This document shows positions 20,037 through 28,957 of a stretch of 64,000 nt of DNA, piece by piece. The notes beneath the pieces are model-generated. The model did not search any database, had not been told where the DNA came from, and saw nothing but the letters and a program-made list of their open reading frames with translations. The DNA comes from Pseudoalteromonas sp. N1230-9. GTDB taxonomy: Bacteria > Pseudomonadota > Gammaproteobacteria > Enterobacterales > Alteromonadaceae. The position numbers and the translations under genes are program-made. Each line of letters starts with the position of its first letter. Within the stretch, counting starts at the first letter, position 1. The stretch is taken from positions 855,001-919,000 of the forward strand of contig NZ_CP090419.1 of NCBI RefSeq assembly GCF_032716425.1, in the 5' to 3' direction.

Positions 20037-20633
20037 TTACCATTGGTAGATTTTCTCTGGGGTTATAATGTGTTTTAACGGTACATCCCACGATTCAATT
20101 GGCAATGCTGAAACATGCTGACATTGATGGGCAAGGCCTATCAAAATCGGTTTTTGCCAGTTTTCTTGGTAATACCGTGCCAATGTTTTGTCATAAAACC
20201 CACCGCCCATTCCTAAACGGTTACCTTGATCATCGAATGCCACTAATGGCATAAGTAAAATATCAAGCTTGTCTAAAGGACATATTTGACTGCAATTCAA
20301 CTTGGGCTCCAAGATACCATAGCGGTTTGCGGTCATGGGTGAATTTTCTTCATACCTCTGAAAGTACAAAGTCGTGCCATTGAAGGGGTGAATTATAGGC
20401 AGGTATAAATGCTGTTCTTGCATCCATAATTCTTTAATTAACAATGAGGTGTCTAGTTCGCCATCATTGCTGAAATAAATGCCGATGTGGGCGTTTTTAG
20501 CGATTTTTAGTGATTTTAAGTGTTGAGTAAAATTCACTTTTAGCGCAATTGCTGCATTTTTTTGTTGTTCAACAGTCAGTGAATTGCGCTTTTTTCGAAT
20601 AGATTGTCTGATTTCTGCTCGCGTGTTGCTCAT
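20037..20633 (-). CDS. 5-formyltetrahydrofolate cyclo-ligase
   Basis: The 198-residue protein of the YgfA/MTHFS family has the basic N-terminus RAEIRQSIRKKRNSL, then IYFSNDGELDTSLLI and the nucleotide-binding signature RLGMGGGFYDKTLARY near residue 138. It converts 5-formyl-THF to 5,10-methenyl-THF using ATP. In E. coli the 6S RNA gene lies just upstream of this gene. Here only 13 bp separate it from the upstream gene, so 6S RNA is not in this place. Confidence 0.93.
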   Translation of the reverse strand: MSNTRAEIRQSIRKKRNSLTVEQQKNAAIALKVNFTQHLKSLKIAKNAHIGIYFSNDGELDTSLLIKELWMQEQHLYLPIIHPFNGTTLYFQRYEENSPMTANRYGILEPKLNCSQICPLDKLDILLMPLVAFDDQGNRLGMGGGFYDKTLARYYQENWQKPILIGLAHQCQHVSALPIESWDVPLKHIITPEKIYQW

Positions 20634-20646
20634 GTCAATATAGGTG

Positions 20647-21225
20647 TTAACTTTCTAAAAAAGAGAAAAACTCAGGAAAAAGCTCTACAACGCCAAGAAT
20701 AGCTAATAACAAAATCACCATGGCGATGAGTGAATAAAGTAATGTATTAGAGCGTTTTTTAACGGGCTCTGTTAACTCTTCTTCCAGTAGCAAGTCATCT
20801 TCTTGCCAGCTATCGTCGCTATCTTGTGGATTGGTACTCTCACTCTCAGGCAAGCGCTGCTCTAGATCATCAAGCTTTTCTTCAAGGCGAATGAGGCTGC
20901 TTGTAATGTAATCTAAGGCATCAAAAATGCGTTCATCACGTTGTTTAGCCTCAAGACTTGCATTCGTTTGTTGATTAACTTGGTTTTGATTGACTGGCTG
21001 GAGTTTTGCTTTAATCCCTACGCTTGCTAATAGCTTTGCTTGCTTTAATGCTTTTTCTTGTTCGCTAGGGGCAAAGAGTGGTTTATGTTCAAAAAGAGTG
21101 GCTACTTTATCTGTATTTGTTTTTAATTTTGCTGCAAGTTGCTCAGTAGCATGTGCTTGATCAACACCGGCTTCTAGCCCTGCAAACATCACACGAAATT
21201 TTTCAGCCATGTTGTGATTATCCAA
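20647..21225 (-). CDS. uncharacterised protein with a C-terminal membrane anchor
   Basis: I do not recognise this 192-residue protein. Residues 1-80 are helical and look soluble. An acidic linker rich in Glu, Asp and Ser with coiled-coil character follows (LIRLEEKLDDLEQRL, then SWQEDDLLLEEEL). One hydrophobic segment near the C-terminus (TLLYSLIAMVILLLAILGVV, about 160-180) gives a tail-anchored layout with most of the protein in the cytoplasm. No enzymatic motif is visible. It is 13 bp ahead of the cyclo-ligase gene and probably in the same transcript. A second in-frame ATG five codons in is an alternative start. Confidence 0.75.
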   Translation of the reverse strand: MDNHNMAEKFRVMFAGLEAGVDQAHATEQLAAKLKTNTDKVATLFEHKPLFAPSEQEKALKQAKLLASVGIKAKLQPVNQNQVNQQTNASLEAKQRDERIFDALDYITSSLIRLEEKLDDLEQRLPESESTNPQDSDDSWQEDDLLLEEELTEPVKKRSNTLLYSLIAMVILLLAILGVVELFPEFFSFLES

Positions 21226-21276
21226 TTCCTTAAATCAATGACTTGAGTATATACCCAAATAGATTAGTGGATAAAC

Positions 21277-21303
21277 AAAAGCCCGTGTAAAACGGGCTTT
21301 TTC
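21277..21303 (-). terminator. terminator of the S10 peptidase gene
   Basis: The stem AAAAGCCCGT / ACGGGCTTTT with a short loop and A/T runs on both sides lies 24 bp beyond the peptidase stop on the minus strand. Confidence 0.88.
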
Positions 21304-21326
21304 TTTCTAAATGAGTCATCGTCTAG

Positions 21327-22844
21327 TTAGTACTTAGCTGCTTTGCCTTCAGCTGGTAGTGATTTAAGGATAAACTCACGTAAGTCATTATTTGATGATT
21401 CAAGATCAGCGTGACGTAAATACATCATGTGACCACTGCGGTAGCCTTTAAAGCTTAGGCGGTCTTTCATTTTGCCGCTCGGGTCTAATTGCCACATTGT
21501 GTATTTAGCATCAAAGTAATTAGTTGCACCATCGTAGTAACCTGATTGGATCATTACATTTAAGTATGGGTTTTGCGCCATCGCTAAACGTAAATTTTCA
21601 CCTGTGTTATTACCAGTACGATCCCAAGGGTGAACATTGCCAAATAGGTTATATTTGATATCTGTTTTGTAGTTAAGCTCTTCACGTAGGTAATAGTTAA
21701 TTGCTGGCGTGAATGAGTGCAACCATGAGGTAAGCTCTGCCCAGTAATCAGGTGATTCACCTGCATCACGTTTATCAATACCTAAATAACGAGAATCTAA
21801 ACGACCTACCGTTTGACCGCGCTCGCGTAATAGCTCTTTCCAGAAGAAGTTAGTTGGAATATCAAGGTTGTTTTGTTCAACAAACTTTTCAGATAAACCT
21901 GCGTATTGTGCTGCTTGCTTGATGATTGCGCGTTTTTCATCGGCAGCCAAGAAGCCACCTTTAGCAATTGCTGGTAAGAACTTATTAACGGTAAACTCTT
22001 CAACTTCAGGTAGTAACTCATCTAAGTCTTTTGCTTGTAGGTCTGCGCTGAGGGCTTTGTGGTACCAAGCCGTTGCGGCAAAGTACGGTAGACGATTTGC
22101 AGCTTCTACAGGACCTTCGCGTTTAATACCAATTTCAGTTGGTGATACTAAAATAACACCGTTGATATACATCCACTGGCGGTTTTGTAATTCGTGAGCA
22201 AGGCCTGAAACGCGAGTTGTACCATAGCTTTCACCAATTAAGAACTTAGGTGAGCGCCAGCGCTCGTTGCGCGACACAAAGGTATTTAACCACTCTGCTA
22301 AGTATTTGATGTCGGCGTTTACACCAAAAAACATTTTTTGTTGGTCAGCTTTGCTTGGTAACTCACCTTTATCATTTTCAAGGATGCGAGAGTAACCCGT
22401 GTTTACGGGGTTGATATAAACAATATCAGCCACATCTAAAATTGAATATGGGTTATCTTTTACGCCATAGGGTTGAATTGGGTAGCCTTCGTCATCAATT
22501 TTTAATACGCGAGGTCCAGTATAGGCAAGGTGCATCCACACTGACGCAGAACCAGGGCCGCCATTAAATGAAAAAACCAATGGGCGTTTTGTTCTGTCGT
22601 CTACTTTATCGCGGGTATAATAAGTATATTGCAGCGTTGCAACCGCATTACCTTGTTCATCCCAAACTGGTTGGGTACCTGTTGTTGCAGTATAAGAGAA
22701 GCGTTCACCGTTAATACGTGCTTTATGTTCTGTAACAACACTGCTGTCAACGTCTATGCGTCGTTCATTATCAGCAAAGCTGGGTGTGCTGAAGGTCAGT
22801 GTTAGGGCTGTTACTGACAAGCCAATAAAACTAACTAGTTTCAT
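21327..22844 (-). CDS. secreted S10-family serine carboxypeptidase
   Basis: The 505-residue protein has a signal peptide (cleavage expected after TPSFA, residue 24). It carries the alpha/beta-hydrolase features of peptidase family S10: the oxyanion element FSFNGGPGSASVW near residue 91, the nucleophile Ser206 in IGESYGTTR, a likely catalytic Asp in SGYYDGATN, and the His in YRSGHMMYLRH. It would trim C-terminal residues from peptides in the periplasm or outside the cell, in line with the proteolytic lifestyle of marine heterotrophs. It is monocistronic. Divergent transcription from the GGDEF gene leaves 240 bp of intergenic DNA without other features. Confidence 0.9.
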   Translation of the reverse strand: MKLVSFIGLSVTALTLTFSTPSFADNERRIDVDSSVVTEHKARINGERFSYTATTGTQPVWDEQGNAVATLQYTYYTRDKVDDRTKRPLVFSFNGGPGSASVWMHLAYTGPRVLKIDDEGYPIQPYGVKDNPYSILDVADIVYINPVNTGYSRILENDKGELPSKADQQKMFFGVNADIKYLAEWLNTFVSRNERWRSPKFLIGESYGTTRVSGLAHELQNRQWMYINGVILVSPTEIGIKREGPVEAANRLPYFAATAWYHKALSADLQAKDLDELLPEVEEFTVNKFLPAIAKGGFLAADEKRAIIKQAAQYAGLSEKFVEQNNLDIPTNFFWKELLRERGQTVGRLDSRYLGIDKRDAGESPDYWAELTSWLHSFTPAINYYLREELNYKTDIKYNLFGNVHPWDRTGNNTGENLRLAMAQNPYLNVMIQSGYYDGATNYFDAKYTMWQLDPSGKMKDRLSFKGYRSGHMMYLRHADLESSNNDLREFILKSLPAEGKAAKY

Positions 22845-23085
22845 GTTGATTCCTTATTATTCGAGTTGCTGCTATTAAAGAGAAAAGCTCGCTTGAAGAC
22901 AAACTATTGAGACTAGTGACCAATAATAGCTGTTAAATAGGAAGATTCTGTAAACTGCGCAGTTAATTACAAAAAAGTACTTTTTAATAAAGATATTTTG
23001 CTTAATCATTTAGCTAGATTAAAAAATAACGTATATTTGGCATGTTGGTAATTTGTGTACATGTGCATAGAAAAGAGAAGTTGCA

Positions 23086-24315
23086 ATGCAAAGAGTGTTA
23101 GTTGTTGAAGACAGTAAAGTAGTACAGCAAGTGTTACGCCACTTATCTGCCCACTATTTAGATGTGGATGTCGACTTTGCTTGGTCTTTGCAAGAAGGTA
23201 TCGATTTAATCGCTGAGCATGACTATACCCTCGCTTTAGTTGACTTAACACTGCCTGATGCGATGAACGGTGAAGTGGCTAAATACACCTTATCAAAGAA
23301 TATTCCTACCGTTGTGTTAACGTCTAAAATTGATGAATACATTCGTCAACAAATGCTAGAACTTGGTGTGGTTGATTATGTTGTTAAAGATAATCGTGAC
23401 TCATACCACTATGCCATTAAGCTTGTTGCACAATTACTCAGAAACCATGGTTCAAAGGCACTTGTTGCCGATGATTCGGTATTAAGCCGCACCTTGATGA
23501 AGCAAATGCTAGAAAAGCAGCTTTTTAATGTAAGTGATGCCCATGATGGTGAGCAAGCATTGCAAATGCTCAAAGATGATCCTGAAATAAAGCTTCTTTT
23601 GACTGACTATGCAATGCCAACGATGGATGGTTTTGAGCTTGTTAAAGCAGTGCGTAATTTTCGAGGCCGTGATGACTTAGCTATTATTGGTTTATCAGGC
23701 GCAGGTAAGCACGGTTTATCGGCACGTTTTATCAAGTACGGTGCCAATGACTTTTTGACCAAGCCATTTATGAATGAAGAGTTTCATTGCCGTGTAATGC
23801 AGACGATGGAACAGCTTGCCCTAATCGCAGACATTAAAGAAAGTGCATACAGAGATCACTTAACTGGGCTTCATAACCGCCGTTATTTTTATCAATACGC
23901 CGAGAAAATTCTAAAGAAAACCGAACAAGAGAATGTGCTTGCATTACTCGATATTGATTTTTTCAAAACTATTAACGATCAGTTTGGTCACGAAGCGGGT
24001 GATCATGCATTAAAGCAAGTAACAAGCTTTTTAAAAAGCAAGTTCGACGACTTCACAATTGCTCGCATTGGTGGGGAAGAATTTGCAGTTGTGTTAGACA
24101 ACATGGATCTTGAAAAAGCAGAGGCAAGGCTAAATAGTTTTAGAGAACAACTTGCTGAGCACCAATTTTCAATTAATGGCGAACCTTATTCACTCACTAT
24201 CAGCATTGGTATGACCGCATTTCAACATGTCTCACTCACAGCTGCAATGCGCTTAGCTGATAAAGCTTTATATCAAGCTAAACAGCAACAGCGTAACTGC
24301 GTAGTACGTTTGTAG
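23086..24315 (+). CDS. diguanylate cyclase response regulator (REC-REC-GGDEF)
   Basis: The 409-residue protein has a first receiver domain (VLVVEDSK, Asp in ALVDLTLPD, about 1-115). A second receiver (ALVADDSVLS, phospho-acceptor Asp in LLTDYAMPTMDG, Lys in FLTKPF, about 120-245) follows, then a GGDEF domain with DHLTGLHNRRY and the active-site RIGGEEF. It would make cyclic di-GMP when phosphorylated. The canonical RxxD inhibitory site is not in the usual place before GGEEF, so product inhibition may be absent. No kinase gene is adjacent. The start has AGAAG six bases upstream. Confidence 0.93.
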   Translation: MQRVLVVEDSKVVQQVLRHLSAHYLDVDVDFAWSLQEGIDLIAEHDYTLALVDLTLPDAMNGEVAKYTLSKNIPTVVLTSKIDEYIRQQMLELGVVDYVVKDNRDSYHYAIKLVAQLLRNHGSKALVADDSVLSRTLMKQMLEKQLFNVSDAHDGEQALQMLKDDPEIKLLLTDYAMPTMDGFELVKAVRNFRGRDDLAIIGLSGAGKHGLSARFIKYGANDFLTKPFMNEEFHCRVMQTMEQLALIADIKESAYRDHLTGLHNRRYFYQYAEKILKKTEQENVLALLDIDFFKTINDQFGHEAGDHALKQVTSFLKSKFDDFTIARIGGEEFAVVLDNMDLEKAEARLNSFREQLAEHQFSINGEPYSLTISIGMTAFQHVSLTAAMRLADKALYQAKQQQRNCVVRL

Positions 24316-24499
24316 CACCAATACGCAATAAGACTTAATCATTTTGAGAGATTAAAACTGTTTCTAACCGATTGAAAAATAACTACTTTACGACTGCGTG
24401 GATGCATAGCAATTACTAAGCATAATTAAATAACGAAATGTTTGCTTTGCTATAATCAAGGTTTCATTGCTTGAATTGCACCAGTGCTGGTTAATTGTT

Positions 24500-24530
24500 A
24501 AAAAAATGCACCCTTGTGGTGCATTTTTTT
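24500..24530. promoter_or_regulatory. NtrC-type enhancer site within a terminator-like hairpin
   Basis: TGCACCCTTGTGGTGCA at 24507-24523 matches the NtrC-binding palindrome of enteric bacteria (TGCACC, five bases, GGTGCA) perfectly. It is flanked by seven A on one side and seven or more T on the other, so the RNA would also form an intrinsic-terminator hairpin after the GGDEF gene. It lies about 85 bp upstream of the sigma-54 promoter of glnK. A weaker related sequence (GCACCAGTGCTGGTT) lies just upstream at 24478. Confidence 0.82.
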
Positions 24531-24585
24531 TGTTTGTAAGTGGCTGATTGTATTTAAATCGTTGAAAATAAATAATAAAAAATAG

Positions 24586-24601
24586 TGGCACAAAGGTTGG
24601 A
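24586..24601 (+). promoter_or_regulatory. sigma-54 promoter of glnK-amtB
   Basis: TGGCACAAAGGTTGGA fits the -24/-12 consensus TGGCAC-N5-TTGCW except at the -12 C, which is G here. It lies about 46 bp before the glnK ATG and downstream of an NtrC site, as expected for nitrogen-limitation control. Confidence 0.75.
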
Positions 24602-24608
24602 TTGTTAA

Positions 24609-24986
<378 letters not shown>

Positions 24987-24995
24987 GGGGGATTT

Positions 24996-26225
24996 ATGGA
25001 AAACACGATTGTAGAGTTGAAGTTCTCACTCGACACTTTTTACTTTTTGATGTCGGGTGTTTTAGTCATGTGGATGGCTGCCGGTTTTGCGATGCTTGAG
25101 GCGGGTTTAGTTCGTGCAAAAAATACAACAGAAATACTAACTAAAAACGTAGCACTTTTCTCGATCGCCTGCACCATGTTCTTACTTGTGGGTTATAACA
25201 TCATGTATGTTGATAACGCAGAAGGTGGTTTTGTTCCTTCTTTTGGTGCGTTAATTGGTACGCAAGCAGCTGATGCAAATCACTCATTAGAGTCTGATTT
25301 CTTCTTCCAAGTTGTATTCGTTGCTACAGCTATGTCTATTGTATCTGGTGCTGTTGCTGAGCGTATGAAGTTATGGGCATTTTTGATCTTCACTGTTGTA
25401 ATGACAGGTTTCATTTACCCGATTGAAGGTTATTGGACTTGGGGCGCAGGCTTTTTATCTGAAATGGGCTTTGTTGACTTTGCAGGTTCTGCAATTGTTC
25501 ACGGTGCAGGTGCTGCAGCAGCGCTAGCTGGTGTGCTTTTCCTTGGGGCTCGTAAAGGTAAATACGGTAAAAACGGTGAAATTTACCCAATTCCTGGTTC
25601 TAACTTACCACTTGCCACATTAGGCACATTAATCCTTTGGATGGGTTGGTTTGGCTTTAACGGTGGTTCACAGCTGCTTGTTTCTGACGCTGAAAATGCA
25701 ACAGCTGTGGGTAAAATCTTCTTAAACACTAACGCAGCAGCGGCATGTGGAGCTATTGCAGCACTGTTCGTATGTAAAGTGCTTTGGGGGAAAGCTGATT
25801 TAACTATGGTATTAAACGGTGCGTTAGCAGGCCTTGTCACTATTACGGCTGAGCCAGCATCACCAACACCATTACTTGCTTGTCTATTAGGTCTACTAGG
25901 CGGTTCACTGGTTGTATTTAGTATTGTTGCACTTGATAAAGCAAAAATCGATGACCCTGTCGGTGCGATTTCTGTACACGGTGTGTGTGGTGCATTAGGC
26001 ATTATGCTAGTACCACTTTCAAACTCAGATGCAACCTTCGTTAATCAATTAATTGGCTTAGTGTGTATCTTAGGGTTTGTGTTTATCGCGTCATCAATCG
26101 TATGGGCAATTCTGAAAAATACCATGGGTATCCGTGTTACCGAAGAAGAAGAATTAAACGGTATGGATCAACATGACTGTGGTATTGATGCTTACCCTGA
26201 GTTTGTATCAGTTCGCAGTAACTAA
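24996..26225 (+). CDS. amtB: ammonium transporter
   Basis: The 409-residue protein has eleven expected transmembrane helices. Family blocks include AAGFAMLEAGLVRAKNTTEI near the start. The two pore histidines lie in DFAGSAIVHGAGAAAALAG and DPVGAISVHGVCGALG. GlnK regulates it by direct binding. Compared with E. coli AmtB it has no obvious cleaved leader before the first helix. AGGGGGA precedes the ATG. It is the second and last gene of the glnK operon. Confidence 0.96.
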   Translation: MENTIVELKFSLDTFYFLMSGVLVMWMAAGFAMLEAGLVRAKNTTEILTKNVALFSIACTMFLLVGYNIMYVDNAEGGFVPSFGALIGTQAADANHSLESDFFFQVVFVATAMSIVSGAVAERMKLWAFLIFTVVMTGFIYPIEGYWTWGAGFLSEMGFVDFAGSAIVHGAGAAAALAGVLFLGARKGKYGKNGEIYPIPGSNLPLATLGTLILWMGWFGFNGGSQLLVSDAENATAVGKIFLNTNAAAACGAIAALFVCKVLWGKADLTMVLNGALAGLVTITAEPASPTPLLACLLGLLGGSLVVFSIVALDKAKIDDPVGAISVHGVCGALGIMLVPLSNSDATFVNQLIGLVCILGFVFIASSIVWAILKNTMGIRVTEEEELNGMDQHDCGIDAYPEFVSVRSN

Positions 26226-26279
26226 TTTTAGTGCGTGCTTCAGCACGCACATACAATAATCATTGTGTGTTCAAATCAA

Positions 26280-26304
26280 AGCTCTACTCAGGTAGGGCTT
26301 TTTT
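26280..26304 (+). terminator. terminator after amtB
   Basis: The stem AGCTCTAC / GTAGGGCT (one G-T pair) is followed by six T. A further perfect hairpin without a T-run, GTGCGTGC / GCACGCAC, lies at 26231-26250 just after the amtB stop. Confidence 0.82.
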
Positions 26305-26385
26305 GCATTCAAAATAAGTGTTTTCTTATAGGCGATTTCAACAATATTGACTATGCTCAAATAACTTAATCAACAAGGGAATACT

Positions 26386-26547
26386 ATGGATAACAAACTG
26401 TTATTAATTATTTTGTCATTGTTTTTACCACCTGTGGCTGTGTTTTTAAAAGCCGGTGTTGGTAAAGATTTGGTTATTAATATTATTTTATGCTTTATAT
26501 TTTTTATACCTGCGGTTATTCACTCGCTTTGGTTATGTACCCGCTAA
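26386..26547 (+). CDS. small Pmp3/YqaE-family membrane protein
   Basis: This 53-residue protein has two hydrophobic segments (about residues 4-22 and 30-50) and the family pattern LFLPPVAVFLKAGVGKD followed by INIILCFIFFIPAVIHSLW. YqaE/Pmp3 proteins are short stress-associated membrane proteins, and yeast Pmp3 affects membrane potential. AAGGGA lies eight bases before the ATG. The gene stands alone between amtB and mrcB. Confidence 0.85.
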   Translation: MDNKLLLIILSLFLPPVAVFLKAGVGKDLVINIILCFIFFIPAVIHSLWLCTR

Positions 26548-26563
26548 TCGAGTTTAAGTGACT

Positions 26564-26614
26564 GTTAATTTTACAGGTGATAGAATTGCGACTGATTACA
26601 CCTGTAAAATTAAC
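26564..26614. repeat. 16-bp perfect inverted repeat upstream of mrcB
   Basis: GTTAATTTTACAGGTG (26564-26579) and its exact reverse complement CACCTGTAAAATTAAC (26599-26614) flank a 19-nt loop. It lies between the Pmp3 gene stop and the mrcB ATG, ending 18 bp before the latter. No T-run follows, so it is not a classical terminator. It may be a 3'-end stabilising hairpin, an operator, or a structure in the mrcB leader. Confidence 0.85.
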
Positions 26615-26632
26615 TGACCAATAGCGAACTCA

Positions 26633-28957
26633 ATGGCTGATAAAAAAACTCCTGCTAAAAAAACGCCAGCAAAGAAAACGGCGTCCACTAAACGAACGAC
26701 TAAAAAACGCAAAACCTCTTCAAATACGACAGTAAAGTCGCGTATTTTTCGTAAAACGTGGTCAATTTTTTGGAAGTTATCCTTAGCTGTTGTGATTGCG
26801 ATGGTGCTGTATCTTATTTATTTAGATGCAAAAATAACGCGTCAATTTGAGGGCAATAAGTGGCAGTTACCTGCGCAGGTATACGCGCGAGCAATGAGCT
26901 TTTACCCAGGGCAGTTTTTATCACAGCAAGAAGTTCTTTGGGAGCTTAACAGATTAAACTACTCTTCAGTTAATAAGCTTAGTCGTACAGGGCAGTATGT
27001 TAAGTCATCTAACAGCATTAAAGTGTATCGCCGCGAATTTGAATTTTACGATGGGCTTGAAGATGCTCGTGTTATTGAGCTTCGTTTTTCAGGAAAAAAA
27101 TTAGCAACTATTAAGGATAAATTTGGTCGACGCTTAAATTCTGCGCGTTTGGAGCCTGTGCAAATTGCGCGAATTGGTAATGATTCGAACCAAGATCGTG
27201 AATTCGTTCCACTTGATAAGTTTCCTGCAATGTTAAAAGACACCTTGCTGGTGGTTGAAGACAGAGATTTTTATCAGCACCACGGTGTGTCGGTATGGTC
27301 TATTATGCGTGCCTTATACAGTAATATCAAAGCGGGAAGAACAGTGCAGGGGGGAAGTACCTTAACACAACAGCTCGCTAAAAATATTTACTTAACACGT
27401 GAACGCTCTCTTGTACGTAAGTTTAACGAAGCACTTATCGCATTGATATTAGACTACCGCTATAGCAAAGATGAAATTTTAGAAGCCTACTTAAATGAAG
27501 TATACCTAGGGCAATCATACAATCAGGGTGTTCACGGTATGGGGCTTGCCGCTGAATTCTACTTTTCTAAACCTGTGGATGAGCTAGAGTATGACCAAAT
27601 TGCGTTACTGGTTGCTATGGTTAAAGGCCCATCGTACTACAACCCTCGCCGTTACAGTGAACGTGCGATGGAGCGTCGCGATTTAGTACTGCGCTTAATG
27701 GTCGAAAACAACTTAATAAATACACGTGAATATCGCGCATCGTTAAAGCGTCCAATTGATATTTCACCTATGAAAGATAGCCTACAGAAGTCGTATCCTG
27801 GTTATTTAGAGTTAGTTAATCGCGAATTAAAGCGTTTGTTACCTGACCAGCAAGTATTGGATGCTGGTGTGCGTGTCTTTACTTATTTCGACTTACAAAA
27901 ACAAACTGCAATGGAAAAATCGGTTGAGGCAAGCTTACCTTACCTTGAAAGACGTCCTAAAACCGAAGAATTAGAAGCCGCTATGATCTCGGTTAACGTT
28001 GAAAAAGGCGGCGTGTCAGCTTTAGTTGCCGGTCGCGATGTTCGCTATTTTGGTTTCAATCGAGTATTAGATACTAAGCGCAATATTGGTTCATTAGTAA
28101 AGCCTGCTGTTTATTTGAGTGCTTTTGAAAGCGGCAAATTCAACCTTGCATCTTTGGTTGATGACTCTCCTCTAAGAGTAACGAATGAGCAAGGAAAAAT
28201 TTGGCAGCCAGAGAATTTTGATAGGCAATTTAGAGGCATGATGCCGCTTTATAAGGCATTTAGTAATAGTATCAATATACCTGCGGTAAATACTGGGTTA
28301 GATGTAGGGGTCGATACAGTTGCAACGACCTTGAAGCGATTAGGAGTTGAAGGAAGCATCGATGAATACCCATCACTACTACTTGGGGCATTGGAGTTGT
28401 CTAGCTTTGAAGTCGCTCAACTTTATACAACACTTGCTGCTGATGGTCAGTATCGTGAGCTAACATCAATTTCTGCACTGACTGATTCGGTAGGTAAAGT
28501 ACTTTATAAGCATAATGTTGAATCACAAAAGCGATTTGATGAAGCATCGGTTTATATGACCAAATATGCGATGAAGCGAGTAACTAAAGATGGCACAGCA
28601 AAACGTTTAAATGCCCACTTTCCATCGATTCAGTTAGCGGGTAAAACGGGCACAAGTAATGACTTACGAGATAGCTGGTTTGCAGGTTTTGACCAAAATA
28701 CAGTAACCGTTGCTTGGATTGGTCGAGACGATAATAAAAATACCGGCCTAACAGGGAGTGTTGGTGCGTTAGAAACCTATATTCGTTATTTAAAACCGCT
28801 TAACCCTGAAGCCATTGCAGATACTCGTCCAGCTTCTATTCGCTGGGCGTTCATAAATGAAGAAACAGGTCTGCAAGCACCACCTGGCTGCGGCAAAGTG
28901 GTGCAACTGCCTATTCGAGCTAGTGAGTTTGAGCCTCGTCCGAGTTGTCGACGCTAA
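26633..28957 (+). CDS. mrcB: penicillin-binding protein 1B (bifunctional transglycosylase/transpeptidase)
   Basis: The 774-residue class A PBP has a Lys/Thr/Ala-rich cytoplasmic tail (about 1-45) and one membrane anchor (about 50-70). A UB2H-like region comes next. The GT51 glycosyltransferase has [14 protein letters not shown] and [15 protein letters not shown]. The transpeptidase has the nucleophile in [12 protein letters not shown] in SNSINIPAV, and KTGTS. It polymerises and cross-links peptidoglycan with a lipoprotein activator (LpoB in E. coli). It is shorter than E. coli MrcB (844). The last 38 bp overlap the convergent chemoreceptor gene. Confidence 0.95.
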   Translation: MADKKTPAKKTPAKKTASTKRTTKKRKTSSNTTVKSRIFRKTWSIFWKLSLAVVIAMVLYLIYLDAKITRQFEGNKWQLPAQVYARAMSFYPGQFLSQQEVLWELNRLNYSSVNKLSRTGQYVKSSNSIKVYRREFEFYDGLEDARVIELRFSGKKLATIKDKFGRRLNSARLEPVQIARIGNDSNQDREFVPLDKFPAMLKDTLLVVEDRDFYQHHGVSVWSIMRALYSNIKAGRTVQGGSTLTQQLAKNIYLTRERSLVRKFNEALIALILDYRYSKDEILEAYLNEVYLGQSYNQGVHGMGLAAEFYFSKPVDELEYDQIALLVAMVKGPSYYNPRRYSERAMERRDLVLRLMVENNLINTREYRASLKRPIDISPMKDSLQKSYPGYLELVNRELKRLLPDQQVLDAGVRVFTYFDLQKQTAMEKSVEASLPYLERRPKTEELEAAMISVNVEKGGVSALVAGRDVRYFGFNRVLDTKRNIGSLVKPAVYLSAFESGKFNLASLVDDSPLRVTNEQGKIWQPENFDRQFRGMMPLYKAFSNSINIPAVNTGLDVGVDTVATTLKRLGVEGSIDEYPSLLLGALELSSFEVAQLYTTLAADGQYRELTSISALTDSVGKVLYKHNVESQKRFDEASVYMTKYAMKRVTKDGTAKRLNAHFPSIQLAGKTGTSNDLRDSWFAGFDQNTVTVAWIGRDDNKNTGLTGSVGALETYIRYLKPLNPEAIADTRPASIRWAFINEETGLQAPPGCGKVVQLPIRASEFEPRPSCRR

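Noticed and set aside
20634..20646. 6S RNA next to the 5-formyl-THF cyclo-ligase gene
   Set aside because: Only 13 bp separate the cyclo-ligase gene from its upstream neighbour, so the usual ygfA-linked 6S RNA cannot be here.
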